DNA from: Akkermansia sp.
GTDB lineage: Bacteria; Verrucomicrobiota; Verrucomicrobiia; Verrucomicrobiales; Akkermansiaceae
Length of the DNA stretch: 64,000 bases
Reading direction: 5' to 3'
Assembly: GCA_030523775.1 (NCBI GenBank)
Contig: JAUNHW010000009.1
Coordinates: forward strand, 1-64,000
Shown here: positions 8,831 through 19,509 of the stretch, one piece after another
Layout of the letters: each line of letters opens with the position of its first letter
Position numbering within the stretch: the stretch's first letter is position 1
Notes under the pieces: model-generated
What the model was told of the DNA's origin: nothing
The model's input: the letters and a program-made list of their open reading frames with translations, nothing else
Databases searched by the model: none
Position numbers and translations under genes: made by a program

Positions 8831-9853
8831 TTACTGGGCGGCGGGGGCTTCCTCCGCCGGCTGCTCGGCAGGCTGCGTGGCCTTGAGCACCTCAATCAGC
8901 GTATCGTAGTTGCGCTTGGTCTCCAGCTTCTGCAGGAGGTCCGCGGTGCCGTTGTTGGCGGCGGTGCAGAGCTGTGCGGCAACGGCCCAAGCCTGACGCG
9001 CCTTCTGGGCATCGCCGTTCTTCTGCTCCAGGTTGCCGTATGAGGTGTAGATCTTGGAGAAGCAGATGGCCATATCCACGGTGGGCTGGCCCTGGTACTT
9101 GGCGGCAATTTCCACACCCTTCTTGTAGGTGTCCATGGCTTCCTCCGGGTCATCGGCGATGAGCTGGCAATCCCCCAGGCAGCGGTAGGAATTCACCACC
9201 TCCACCACGGCTGCGGAAAGCGCGGTGATGGCCTCCCTGCCGCTGATGGTCTCTCCCTCCTTCATGTCCACGGCGTCAAAGAGGGCCTTGTCAATCTTGA
9301 GGGCCTCCTGGTAGTACTTCAGGGCCTCCGCGTTGTTGCCCTGCATGAGCAGGCAGGAGGCGATGCCGCTGTTGATGGCGCTGAGGGTGTGCTGGCCCTC
9401 TGCCGCGGCGAGCTCATCCGCAGGCAGCGCCTGGCACTCTTGCAGGGCATCGCGGTAGGCGACCTCCGCGCGCGGGTAGGCGCCGCCCACGTTGCGCAGC
9501 ACCTTGGCCAGGGCATGGGTGGCGCGCACGCGCTCACGCTGGTCCTTGGAGTTGGCACGCAGATCCGCGCAGTACTTGTCCAGCAGCTCCACAAAGTCAC
9601 GGGCCTTCGTGTTGAACACCGGGAACTGGGCGTTGTCGCTGATGGTGGTCACCAAATCGTACACGGCGGCGTTGAACAGGGCATCACGGCTCTGCTGCAG
9701 CGTCTGGGCGTTGGACTCCGCGGGGGCGGCACCCTGCTGCGCCGGGGCCGGAGCCTGGCTCTGGTCCTTGGGGCCGTCATCACCGCAGGAGGAGAGGCAG
9801 GCCAGGGATATCACGCCCGCGGCGGCAAGGCCGAGGGCACGGCGCACATTCAT
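8831..9853 (-). CDS. TPR-type lipoprotein
   Basis: No named family is recognised. The product begins MNVRRALGL with a basic n-region, a hydrophobic core and lipobox LSSC, so it is a lipoprotein of about 340 residues. A Gln/Ala/Pro-rich linker follows, and the rest is helical with repeated Ala-rich 34-residue-like units (for example segments around AEVAYRDALQECQ and NAEALKYYQEALKI) that read as tetratricopeptide repeats. I chose the ATG at 9853 because promoter boxes at 9880-9908 place the transcription start near 9873. An ATG at 9871 would then be almost leaderless and an upstream one at 9901 is ruled out. It probably scaffolds envelope complexes, and nspC follows in the same transcript. Confidence 0.75.
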   Translation of the reverse strand: MNVRRALGLAAAGVISLACLSSCGDDGPKDQSQAPAPAQQGAAPAESNAQTLQQSRDALFNAAVYDLVTTISDNAQFPVFNTKARDFVELLDKYCADLRANSKDQRERVRATHALAKVLRNVGGAYPRAEVAYRDALQECQALPADELAAAEGQHTLSAINSGIASCLLMQGNNAEALKYYQEALKIDKALFDAVDMKEGETISGREAITALSAAVVEVVNSYRCLGDCQLIADDPEEAMDTYKKGVEIAAKYQGQPTVDMAICFSKIYTSYGNLEQKNGDAQKARQAWAVAAQLCTAANNGTADLLQKLETKRNYDTLIEVLKATQPAEQPAEEAPAAQ

Positions 9854-9879
9854 GTCATGAAAAGTCTTCATACCGCGCC

Positions 9880-9908
9880 ATTCTGCCTCATGCACGCGCA
9901 CGCGTCAA
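9880..9908 (-). promoter_or_regulatory. Promoter of the TPR lipoprotein-nspC operon
   Basis: On the minus strand TTGACG (9908-9903), 17 bases and CAGAAT (9885-9880). It overlaps the most upstream start codon at 9901 and so decides against it. Confidence 0.65.
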
Positions 9909-9985
9909 GCAATTTCTAACGCATGGCGCAGATTTGCCCCGCCTTTCGCTCAAGAAGATTTTTTTGCGGGGGCGCACTTTTTTGC

Positions 9986-10015
9986 TTGTCTTTCGGCGGG
10001 AAACGTGCCTAGAAT
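9986..10015 (+). promoter_or_regulatory. Promoter of the acidic-tail lipoprotein gene
   Basis: TTGTCT (9986-9991), 18 bases and TAGAAT (10010-10015). The predicted start near 10022 leaves only about 10 bases before the ATG at 10032 and excludes the ATG at 10005. Confidence 0.6.
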
Positions 10016-10031
10016 AGGGAAACCTAACGAT

Positions 10032-10808
10032 ATGAAACACTTTTCCCTTATCAGGCACCTGGCGCTGGCATGCGGAGTGGCAGCCATCTCTCTTCTTCCC
10101 TCCTGCTCCAACGCACGCGCACCGCAGGCGGTGGCAACGGAGTTCCAGAAGGCGTGCAACGTAGCGGTGTTCAGCTACAACGACACGCACTCCCCGAAGG
10201 TGCGCAACTGCACGGAGGCAGGCCCCCTGCCCGCCGAGACCGCCCGCGCCATCGAGATGTGGCTGCGCCAGTCCACCGTGAAGAACTTCTCCTACGTGTA
10301 CCCGCAGTACTTCATTGCCATGTACCAGCCGGGCTCCCGCCTGCAGCGCGTGTGGGGCATCTGCTCTGATGGGCAGGGCAACCTGGTGGGCATCCTGGTG
10401 CCGCGTGACGGCGTAGCCGCCTGGGACCTGCCCTACCGCGGCTCCTACCGCCTGTACGTGTGCGAGGGCAAGAACCGCCAGGCCATTGGCGGCGCCATCA
10501 TGGAAGCCTTGGCCGATGCCGGGTATGACAACGCGCGCCTGGAGGCCCGCCGCAACCGCGGGCTGCTGGAGGACCGCTACCTGGTATCCAAGCCGGTATC
10601 CACCGACAACAGCGCCCACGAGCAAAAGCTGCGCGAGCAGGAGGAGGCCTCCGTAAAGGCTGCGGAGGAACGCAAGCAGGCCGCCGCACAGGCTGCCATG
10701 GAAGAGCAGAACGCCTCCCTGGACGAGGAGGAGGACAGCTCTTCCTCCGCCGACAGCGAGGACAGCGATGACGCCGATTTCTCCGCCGACGAGGACGACG
10801 AGCTGTAA
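10032..10808 (+). CDS. Lipoprotein with acidic C-terminal tail, unknown function
   Basis: I do not recognise the family. The 258-residue protein has a signal peptide ending in lipobox LPSC, then a compact domain of about 160 residues with several aromatic-rich strands (FSYVYPQYF, YRGSYRLYV). A charged helix rich in Glu, Lys and Ala (about 195-230) follows, and finally a very acidic Asp/Glu/Ser tail to the C-terminus, which could bind cations or basic partners. It has its own promoter and a clear rho-independent terminator at 10848-10875, so it is monocistronic. The RND efflux operon starts just behind. Confidence 0.7.
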   Translation: MKHFSLIRHLALACGVAAISLLPSCSNARAPQAVATEFQKACNVAVFSYNDTHSPKVRNCTEAGPLPAETARAIEMWLRQSTVKNFSYVYPQYFIAMYQPGSRLQRVWGICSDGQGNLVGILVPRDGVAAWDLPYRGSYRLYVCEGKNRQAIGGAIMEALADAGYDNARLEARRNRGLLEDRYLVSKPVSTDNSAHEQKLREQEEASVKAAEERKQAAAQAAMEEQNASLDEEEDSSSSADSEDSDDADFSADEDDEL

Positions 10809-10847
10809 GCCACCCCTTCCCGAAACTCTCTCTCCAACTTTCAACCG

Positions 10848-10875
10848 GGCGCACCCATGCGGGTGCGCCTTTTTG
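10848..10875 (+). terminator. Rho-independent terminator
   Basis: GGCGCACCC (10848-10856) and GGGTGCGCC (10861-10869) pair perfectly around a 4-base loop and run into TTTTTG. It ends the acidic-tail lipoprotein transcript. Confidence 0.9.
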
Positions 10876-10904
10876 TTGCAAGCGGCAGGGAATGGTGGTA
10901 ACAT
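10876..10904 (+). promoter_or_regulatory. Promoter of the RND efflux operon
   Basis: TTGCAA (10876-10881), 17 bases and TAACAT (10899-10904), directly behind the preceding terminator. About 36 bases of leader precede the ATG at 10947. Confidence 0.6.
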
Positions 10905-10946
10905 GGCCACAGCGTGCGCGCACGCGCAATCCCCCCCTTCACCACC

Positions 10947-13850
10947 ATGAGACACACTGCACATGCAATCATAGCCCTGGCACTGGCCGCCGGGCTGCTG
11001 GGCTCCTGCGACCGCGCGGCGGATGCCGCCGCCCCGGCTGCCGAACAAGAGGCAACCGCCATCACCGTGTTCCGCATCATGCCGCACAAGGTGATGGACA
11101 CGGAAGACTGGTTCAGCACGCTGGCGGGAGACGGCACTGTGCATATCCACCCGCGCGTGAAGGGCACGCTGCTGGGCTACGAATACGAAAAGGGAGCCCT
11201 GGTGAAGAAGGGAGACGTGCTTTTCCGCATAGACCCCGCAACCTTCCAGGCCAACCTGGAGCGGGCGCAGGCCAACCTGAAGGTGGCGGAGGCCGCCGTG
11301 GTCACGGGCCAGGCAGATGAGCTGCGCTGCCGGAAGGATTTCGAGCGCAACGAGAAGCTGAGCCCCTCCGGCGCCATCTCCAAGCGCGAGCTGGAGGAAT
11401 CCCGCCACGCGCTGCAGGCGGCGGAGGCCGCCGTGAAGAGGGCGGAGGCGCAGGTGGATTTCAACCGCGCCGCCGTGAAGCAGGCGGAACTCGACCTTGA
11501 GCGCACCGTCATCCGCGCGCCCAAGGATGGGCTGATCGGCTCCCCCGCCGCCTCCGCGGGCGATACCGTGGGGCCGGAAACAGAACTGGCCTCCATGAGC
11601 AACGCCACCCCGCTCAACGTGGTGTTCTTCTTCAACAGCGAGCGCCTGGTGCGCCTCTTTCACGAGTACAAACTGGCTGAGGCGGATTTCTCCAAACTCG
11701 CCAAATTCCAAATCATCCTGGAGGACGGCTCCGTGTACCGCCACCCCGGCAAGATCCACGCCATCAACAACGCCATCGGGGAGAACGGCATGGTCAAGGT
11801 GGAGGGCGATGTGGACAACTCCGAACTGGAGCTGCGCCCGGGCATGACCGTGCGCGTGCGCATGCCCATAACCGAACGTGAGGTGCTGCTGGTGCCGCAG
11901 GACGCCGTGGTCTCCCAAATGCTCAACACCTTTGTGCTGGCGGTGGACAGGCAGGGCGTGCCGCACCTCATCCCCGTGCGCAGGGACGGCGAATACAGCG
12001 TGTGCGTGCAAGAAGAGGACGGCTACACCTCCACCCAGAAGCTCGTGGCCGTGGCCGGGGTGCACAAACCCCTGGCGGAATCCCTGAAGGAAATAGGCTA
12101 TGACAACCCCGCGGACGCACCCGTGGTGGCAGACCCGCTCAACGGCGTGCGCGCCGTTGCCGTATCCGCCGCCAACAGCCGCCGCGCCCAGGATGCCGCG
12201 CCCACCGCGCTCAAGACCGCGCCACGCAGCTTCAAACCCGTCATCACCCCGGAAATGCGCCAGGCCGCGGCATCCCTGCGCCCATCCGACAGACAGCAAC
12301 CCGCGGAAGCCACCCTGCCCCCCTTCCCCGTGAAAGTGGCCCCCCTCGTGCGCTGCGATGTGGACATCAACGAGGAATGGTACGGCACCATCCAGGGCCG
12401 CGACGAGGCGGAGCTGCGCCCCAACATCTCCGGCATCCTGGAGGGAGACACCATCAAGGCCGGAAGCCTGGTGAAGAAAGGCGACAAGCTTCTCCAAATC
12501 GAGGCGCGCGACTTCGAGATAGCGGTGGAGGAAGCCAAGGCCACCCTGGCAGCGGCGCAAGCCGGCAAGGCCCGCGCGGAAGCCGCGCTCGCCATGGCCA
12601 GGGATGATGCGGACCGCTACCACGCCATGCAGAAGACCACGCCGGGAGCCATCTCCGAGAAAACCGTGACGGATGCCGAGCTGGCCGTGGCCGCCGCGGA
12701 AGCCGCCGTCACCAGCGCGGAGGCGGACATAGCCCAGGCGCAGGCCGCGCTCCATATCGCGGAAATAGACCTGGGGTACACCACCATCACCGCGCCGTTC
12801 GACGGCCGCATCAGCTTTGGCATGGGTGACACCGGAAGCATGGTCTCCCCGGCCACCGCCAAGCCCCTGGCCGTGCTCACCTCCACCAACCCCATGGAAG
12901 TGCGCTTCAACGTGAGCGGCTCCCACGCCCTGCGCGGTCTGCGCAAAATCATGAAGCACCCGAACGATGACGCGGGAGACATCACCTTCGACGTCATCCT
13001 GGAGGACGGCGTGGTCCACCCCTACAAGGGCGTGGCCACCGGAATCGACAACCAGCTCAACCAGGACACCGGCACCCTGCAGGTCATCGGCGAGGTGGAG
13101 AACCCGGATGCCATGCTGCGCAGCGGCATGCCGGTCACCGTGCGCGCCGTGCAGGAGCGTATCAAGGGAGCCTGGCTGGTGCCCGCGCGCGCCCCGCTCT
13201 GCGTGGGGGACAGCACGTACCTGCTGGTGCTCCAGAAGAACAACGCCCCCTGCATGATGCCCGTGGTGCTGCGCAACATTGTCAACATCCGCGTGAAGGA
13301 CGGCACCGGCCGAGAAGTGCTGCAGCCCATGCAGGTGGTGGAACCGGACCATGCGGTGCTGGGCGCCCTGCTCATGGCGGCCGCCAATGCGGACAACCTG
13401 GGCGCCCTGCTGCTGCAATCCGAGGAGGTGAAGGACTGGAGGGAGCTTGCGCTCAAGTACGGCCAGGAGCCCACCCCGGAAAAGTTTGACTCCGCATATG
13501 CGGAAAGCGGCTGCCTGAGCCACCGGGATTTCGTGCTGCAACGCGCCGATGCCAAGGATGAAATAGAACTGGTGGCGCACGCCCGCGGCTACACGAACGC
13601 CATGGAGCTGCTGCTCCACGAGATGGGCTACAAGAAGGGCGAGCAGGTGAACGTGGTGGTGGAGGGCACCCGGCAGGCCGCCATGTGCGCCAAGGCCAAC
13701 ATGGCCGCCGGGGCGGATGCCAACACGCTCACCCCCGTGCCCTTCGCCTACACCCCGCCGCGCACCGTCACCCCCTCCGTAACCGCGCAGCCCGCGCAGG
13801 ACATCCCGGACACGGCCACCACCGAGCCCGCACCCGCCACCGCAGAATAA
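10947..13850 (+). CDS. Tandem (double) RND efflux periplasmic adaptor lipoprotein
   Basis: Membrane fusion proteins link an RND pump to an outer-membrane channel. This 967-residue product is about 2.5 times the usual adaptor length and contains two adaptor modules in one chain. After a signal peptide with lipobox LGSC, module 1 spans about residues 37-350: a biotinyl-lipoyl half-motif around KGTLLGYEYEKG, an Ala-rich hairpin, and beta-barrel PGMTVRVRMP. A Pro/Ala linker (350-460) leads to module 2 (about 461-760), with LRPNISGILEG, a second alpha-hairpin, TITAPFDGRIS and SGMPVTVRAV. A tail of about 200 residues has no recognised domain. There is no frameshift or internal stop. The pump gene follows after 21 bases. 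No outer-membrane channel gene is nearby. Confidence 0.88.
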   Translation: MRHTAHAIIALALAAGLLGSCDRAADAAAPAAEQEATAITVFRIMPHKVMDTEDWFSTLAGDGTVHIHPRVKGTLLGYEYEKGALVKKGDVLFRIDPATFQANLERAQANLKVAEAAVVTGQADELRCRKDFERNEKLSPSGAISKRELEESRHALQAAEAAVKRAEAQVDFNRAAVKQAELDLERTVIRAPKDGLIGSPAASAGDTVGPETELASMSNATPLNVVFFFNSERLVRLFHEYKLAEADFSKLAKFQIILEDGSVYRHPGKIHAINNAIGENGMVKVEGDVDNSELELRPGMTVRVRMPITEREVLLVPQDAVVSQMLNTFVLAVDRQGVPHLIPVRRDGEYSVCVQEEDGYTSTQKLVAVAGVHKPLAESLKEIGYDNPADAPVVADPLNGVRAVAVSAANSRRAQDAAPTALKTAPRSFKPVITPEMRQAAASLRPSDRQQPAEATLPPFPVKVAPLVRCDVDINEEWYGTIQGRDEAELRPNISGILEGDTIKAGSLVKKGDKLLQIEARDFEIAVEEAKATLAAAQAGKARAEAALAMARDDADRYHAMQKTTPGAISEKTVTDAELAVAAAEAAVTSAEADIAQAQAALHIAEIDLGYTTITAPFDGRISFGMGDTGSMVSPATAKPLAVLTSTNPMEVRFNVSGSHALRGLRKIMKHPNDDAGDITFDVILEDGVVHPYKGVATGIDNQLNQDTGTLQVIGEVENPDAMLRSGMPVTVRAVQERIKGAWLVPARAPLCVGDSTYLLVLQKNNAPCMMPVVLRNIVNIRVKDGTGREVLQPMQVVEPDHAVLGALLMAAANADNLGALLLQSEEVKDWRELALKYGQEPTPEKFDSAYAESGCLSHRDFVLQRADAKDEIELVAHARGYTNAMELLLHEMGYKKGEQVNVVVEGTRQAAMCAKANMAAGADANTLTPVPFAYTPPRTVTPSVTAQPAQDIPDTATTEPAPATAE

Positions 13851-13871
13851 ACGCCACCCCTTCCACACACC

Positions 13872-16800
13872 ATGTCACCGTATTTCATCAAGCACCCCAC
13901 CATTGCAGCGGTCATCTCCATTGTGACCACCCTGCTGGGCATCATCTGCATCCTGGGCCTGCCCATTGCGCAGTACCCGGACATAGCGCCCGTCACCATC
14001 TCCCTCTCCGCCAACTACCCCGGGGCGAACGCCACGGAGGTGGCGGAATCCGTGGCCACGCCCATTGAGCAGGAAATCTCCGGCGTGGAGGGGCTGGACT
14101 ACCTCTCCTCCACCTCCGCCAACAACGGCGGCTGCACGCTGAGCGTCATCTACGAGCCGGGGCGCAACGCCAACACCTGCCAGCAGCTCACCTACATGCG
14201 CTACAGCCAGGCCACCTCATCCCTGCCCAAAGAGGTCTCCCAGATGGGCGTGGTCATCGAGCAGCAGGCCGGCCTGCCCATCGTCATCTACACCCTGTAC
14301 TCCCCCAACAAGCTTTTCGACCGCACCAGCATGACCGGCTACGCCTACCTGAACATGGTGAACGCCATCAAGCGCGTGCAGGGCGTGGGCAACGTTACCG
14401 TCTTCAGCGCCAAGTTTGCCGTGCGCATCTGGCTGGATACCCAGAAGATGGCACAGAAGAACATCTCCGTGCTGGAAGTGAACTCCGCCATAGCCGCCCA
14501 GAACACCATCAACCCAGGCGGCGCCGTGGGCGCGGAACCCATGCCGGACGGCCAGGAATTCACCTACACCATCCGCAACAAGGGCCGCATGGCCTCCGTG
14601 GAGGAATTCGGTGAAATCTCCGTGCAGACGCGGGGCTCGGAGATTGTGCGCCTCAAGGATATCGCCAAGATTGAGCTGGGCGCGGAAAACTACGTCCTGG
14701 CCTCCCGCCTGCGCGGCGGGGAGTGTTCCGCCATCGCCATCTACCAGGCCGCCGGCTCCAACGCCATCGAGACCGTGGACAACCTCAAGAAGCTTTTCGC
14801 GGAGATGGAGCAGAACATGCCGGAGGGGCTGGCCGGCGAGATCACGCTGGACACCACCGTGTCCGTGCGCGAATCCATCACGGAAATCGGGGACACGCTG
14901 GTGGAGGCGCTCATCCTGGTGGCCATTGTGGTGTTCCTGTTCCTGCAGGGCTTCCGCGCCACGCTCATCCCGCTGCTGGCCGTGCCGGTATCGCTGGTCA
15001 CCACGTTCTGCTTCTTCCCGCTGCTGGGCTTCTCTCTCAACACGGTGTGCCTGCTGGGCATGGTGCTGGCCATCGGCCTGGTGGTGGATGATGCCATTGT
15101 GGTGGTGGAGGCCGTGGAAGCGCACATTGAATCCGGCATGAACCCGCGGGAGGCCACGTACGCGGCCATGCGGGAAGTGAGCGGCCCGGTGGTTGCCATT
15201 GCCCTGGTGCTGGCGGCGGTGTTCCTACCATCCGTGCTGCTGCCGGGCATCACGGGCACGCTGTTCCAGCAGTTCGCGGTCACCATTGCCGTGTCCATGG
15301 GCATCTCCGCGTTCAACGCGCTCACGCTCTCCCCGGCCCTGGCCGCGCTGCTGCTCAAGCGCAAGAGCGGCGGGAAATCCCTGCTGCAGCCGTTCTACAA
15401 CCTGTTCAACCGGTGCTATGACGCCGTGGCGGAGCACTTTGCCAGGTGCTGCGGCTTCCTGTGCCGCCGCCTGTGCATCTCCATCCCGCTGCTGGCCGTT
15501 GTCTGCTGTGCCATCATCCCGGTTTCCAAGCAGGTGCCCGGCGGGTTCCTGCCCACGGAGGACCAGGGATTCCTCATCTCCGGCCTCATCATGACACCCC
15601 GCGTCTCCATGCAGCGCCTGGCAGACCAGGCCACCACCGTGGAGCGCGTGCTCAACGATACCCCCGCCGTGAAAAATTTCGTCACCATTCTGGGAACCAA
15701 CATCGCCAGCGGCGTGCAATCCGCCAATGCCGCCTCCTTCTTCATTGTCCTCAAGGAGATGAAAGACCGCCCCGAGATTGACGGCCACCACGCCACCGCC
15801 GCAGAGGTGTGCGCCGACCTGAACGCAAGGCTCGCCATGTCCGGCGTGGACGGCATGTGCTTTGCCGCCTGCCCGCCCGCCATTCCCGGCGTGGGCACGG
15901 GGGATGATATCTCCTTTGTGGTGGAGGACCGCACCGGCCTGGGCGTGCAGGCCCTCTACGAGCAGGTGGTGCGTCTGGAGAGCGCCCTGAACGCGGACCC
16001 CGCCATTGTGGGGGCGTCCGACATGATGATGCCCGCCGTGCCGCAGAAATCCGTAACCGTGGACCGCGACAAGTGCCTGGCGCAGGGCGTGGACTACGGG
16101 CAGCTCAACGCCATGCTGCAAAGCTTCAACGGCTCCGCCTTCATCAACTACTACACCCAGTTCGGCCAGCAGTGGCAGGTGTACGTGCAGGCCTCCGGAG
16201 CAGACCGCCTCAACACGGACCAAATCGCAAACTTCCACATCAACAACCGGGAAGGCAAGCCCGTGCCCATGAGCACGCTCGTCACCGTCAAGGACACCAA
16301 CGGCACCGAATTCGTGCTCCACAACAACACCTACAACGCTGGCAAGATCAGCCTGCGCCCCGCACCCGGCTACTCCAGCCAGCAGGCCATGGACGCCGCG
16401 CAGCGCGTGTTCCGCGATACGCTGGACGTGACCAAGTTCGGCATGTCCTTCGTGGATATGAGCTACCAGCAGCAGAAGGTGGCGGAAGGCATGGGGCTGG
16501 GGGGCATCTTCACCCTCTCCGGAATCTTCGCCTTCCTCATCATGGCCGCCCTGTATGAGAAGTGGACCCTGCCGCTCTCCATCTTCCTCTCCGTGCCCGT
16601 TGCCGTGCTCGGCGCATTCCTGGGCCTGTGGCTCTTCGGCATAGACATGAACCTGTACGCACAGATAGGCCTGGTGATGCTGGTGGGCCTGGCGGCCAAG
16701 AACGCCATCCTCATCGTGGAGTTCGCCATCCTGCAGATGGAGAAGGGCAAGGAGCTTGTGGAGGCGGCCATCATTGCCGCCCGCCAGCGCCTGCGCCCCA

Positions 16801-17060
16801 TCCTGATGACCTCCTTCGCCTTCATCCTGGGCTGCGTGCCCCTGCTGCTGGCGGAAGGCTCCGGCGCGCTCTCCCGCAACGCCATCGGCGTGGTGGTCGT
16901 TGTCGGCATGACCGTGGCCTCTGCGGTGGGCGTCTTCTTCATCCCCTGCTCCTTTGTGTTCATCATGAAACTCTTCCGCTCCACCGTGCACAAGAAGATG
17001 ACCGTGGACCCGGACGAAGTCTCCGCCAACGCCAAGCTGGATGCCGCGGAGAACGCATAG
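13872..17060 (+). CDS. RND multidrug efflux pump, HAE1 family (AcrB/MexB-like)
   Basis: An inner-membrane proton-driven trimeric exporter. The 1062 residues match the AcrB length (about 1,050) and carry all 12 expected membrane segments with two large periplasmic loops. The proton-relay aspartates are present in TM4 (GLVVDDAIVVVE) and the partner lysine in TM10 (GLAAKNAILIVE). The N-terminus FIKHPTIAAVISIVTTLLG is typical. It is translated 21 bases behind the double adaptor and ends at a strong terminator, so the operon has two genes. A TolC-like channel must be encoded elsewhere. Substrates cannot be predicted, but HAE1 pumps usually export hydrophobic drugs and bile salts. Confidence 0.95.
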   Translation: MSPYFIKHPTIAAVISIVTTLLGIICILGLPIAQYPDIAPVTISLSANYPGANATEVAESVATPIEQEISGVEGLDYLSSTSANNGGCTLSVIYEPGRNANTCQQLTYMRYSQATSSLPKEVSQMGVVIEQQAGLPIVIYTLYSPNKLFDRTSMTGYAYLNMVNAIKRVQGVGNVTVFSAKFAVRIWLDTQKMAQKNISVLEVNSAIAAQNTINPGGAVGAEPMPDGQEFTYTIRNKGRMASVEEFGEISVQTRGSEIVRLKDIAKIELGAENYVLASRLRGGECSAIAIYQAAGSNAIETVDNLKKLFAEMEQNMPEGLAGEITLDTTVSVRESITEIGDTLVEALILVAIVVFLFLQGFRATLIPLLAVPVSLVTTFCFFPLLGFSLNTVCLLGMVLAIGLVVDDAIVVVEAVEAHIESGMNPREATYAAMREVSGPVVAIALVLAAVFLPSVLLPGITGTLFQQFAVTIAVSMGISAFNALTLSPALAALLLKRKSGGKSLLQPFYNLFNRCYDAVAEHFARCCGFLCRRLCISIPLLAVVCCAIIPVSKQVPGGFLPTEDQGFLISGLIMTPRVSMQRLADQATTVERVLNDTPAVKNFVTILGTNIASGVQSANAASFFIVLKEMKDRPEIDGHHATAAEVCADLNARLAMSGVDGMCFAACPPAIPGVGTGDDISFVVEDRTGLGVQALYEQVVRLESALNADPAIVGASDMMMPAVPQKSVTVDRDKCLAQGVDYGQLNAMLQSFNGSAFINYYTQFGQQWQVYVQASGADRLNTDQIANFHINNREGKPVPMSTLVTVKDTNGTEFVLHNNTYNAGKISLRPAPGYSSQQAMDAAQRVFRDTLDVTKFGMSFVDMSYQQQKVAEGMGLGGIFTLSGIFAFLIMAALYEKWTLPLSIFLSVPVAVLGAFLGLWLFGIDMNLYAQIGLVMLVGLAAKNAILIVEFAILQMEKGKELVEAAIIAARQRLRPILMTSFAFILGCVPLLLAEGSGALSRNAIGVVVVVGMTVASAVGVFFIPCSFVFIMKLFRSTVHKKMTVDPDEVSANAKLDAAENA

Positions 17061-17083
17061 GGAAAACACCATCCATCCCGACA

Positions 17084-17117
17084 GGGCGGTGCCGGATTAT
17101 TCCGGCGCCGCCCTTTC
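17084..17117 (+). terminator. Rho-independent terminator of the RND operon
   Basis: GGGCGGTGCCGG (17084-17095) pairs with CCGGCGCCGCCC (17102-17113), with one T-G wobble and a 6-base loop, followed by TTTCTT. Confidence 0.85.
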
Positions 17118-17199
17118 TTGAACCGTGCGCTTTCCTGCGGCAATACGCAAATTGCGCAGTGGAAGCTTACGCGACTTCCGTTCAGCTCGAAAAATACCC

Positions 17200-17227
17200 T
17201 TGACATTGCGGGACGCGCGCGTATACT
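17200..17227 (+). promoter_or_regulatory. Consensus promoter of aspS
   Basis: TTGACA (17200-17205), a 16-base spacer and TATACT (17222-17227), the closest match to sigma70 consensus in the window. It lies inside the longest in-frame extension from 17125 and shows that the true aspS start is the ATG at 17290. Confidence 0.85.
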
Positions 17228-17289
17228 CTGCGCGCCCCGCGGCATGCAGCCGCGCGGGAGACGTCTACATTCCTCCAATCTCGAATGCC

Positions 17290-19125
<1,836 letters not shown>

Positions 19126-19127
19126 AA

Positions 19128-19255
19128 ATTGACAATTTGTGAATAGAGCGCGCCTGGCGGCGCGGAACAGAATGAGGCGCATCTGGTGTTCCACCAGATG
19201 CGCCTTGTGTATCACGCGTGCTTGCACGCCTAAGTTGTCAAATTGTCAATCGTCA
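19128..19255. repeat. Foldback intergenic repeat with 12-bp inverted ends
   Basis: ATTGACAATTTG (19128-19139) is the exact reverse complement of CAAATTGTCAAT (19239-19250). Between the arms lie a GC-rich stretch (GCGCGCCTGGCGGCGCG) and a perfect 14-bp hairpin. The arms share their units with the repeats at 1-82 and 61195-61375. The left arm starts directly behind the aspS stop codon. Confidence 0.6.
19175..19205. terminator. Strong hairpin terminator after aspS
   Basis: AGGCGCATCTGGTG (19175-19188) pairs perfectly with CACCAGATGCGCCT (19192-19205) over a 3-base loop and is followed by TTGTGT. It sits inside the foldback repeat. Confidence 0.7.
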
Positions 19256-19474
19256 ATTCAATGGTGCCGCCGGGCGCTCCTGACCGGCGGGGCAGACATT
19301 GCCGACATCAAGAGCCAGTTTCCCGGCGGCACCAAATCTTGAAACGGCGCAGGGACACTCCTATACCGTTTGCGGGTATTATACTGCTTCCGTACTTGAA
19401 GTCAAGGCTGATTTGTTATTTTTAACATATTTGCACACTTTCGCAAGAAATACGCCTGCTGGTCCAATGAGAAT

Positions 19475-19503
19475 TTGACAAGAGTCCGTTGCGGGTGTAT
19501 GAT
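19475..19503 (+). promoter_or_regulatory. Promoter of the HTH/RHH gene
   Basis: TTGACA (19475-19480), 17 bases and TATGAT (19498-19503) preceded by TG (extended -10). The predicted start at about 19510 coincides with the ATG at 19510, so the mRNA should be leaderless. Confidence 0.75.
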
Positions 19504-19509
19504 ATCAGT

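Larger units (their letters stand above)
19126..19509. other. Intergenic region holding a repeat, a terminator and a promoter
   Basis: This 384-base gap contains the foldback repeat (19128-19255), the aspS terminator hairpin inside it, and the promoter of the HTH gene at its end. From 19261 to 19474 there is no supported gene. One frame reads ADIADIKSQFPGGTKS before a stop, which could be the tail of a lost gene, but this is weak. The stretch 19400-19450 is AT-rich compared with its surroundings. Confidence 0.5.

Noticed and set aside
9888..13868. Very long minus-strand open frame (1326 codons) opposite the RND adaptor gene
   Set aside because: It is a GC-composition shadow. The translation is His/Gly/Val-rich low complexity with no domain, and the plus strand has a clear adaptor.
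19261..19425. Small open frame before the HTH gene
   Set aside because: Its start lies in the foldback repeat, and the translated product is Arg/His-rich and switches to hydrophobic without a domain. At most a gene remnant.
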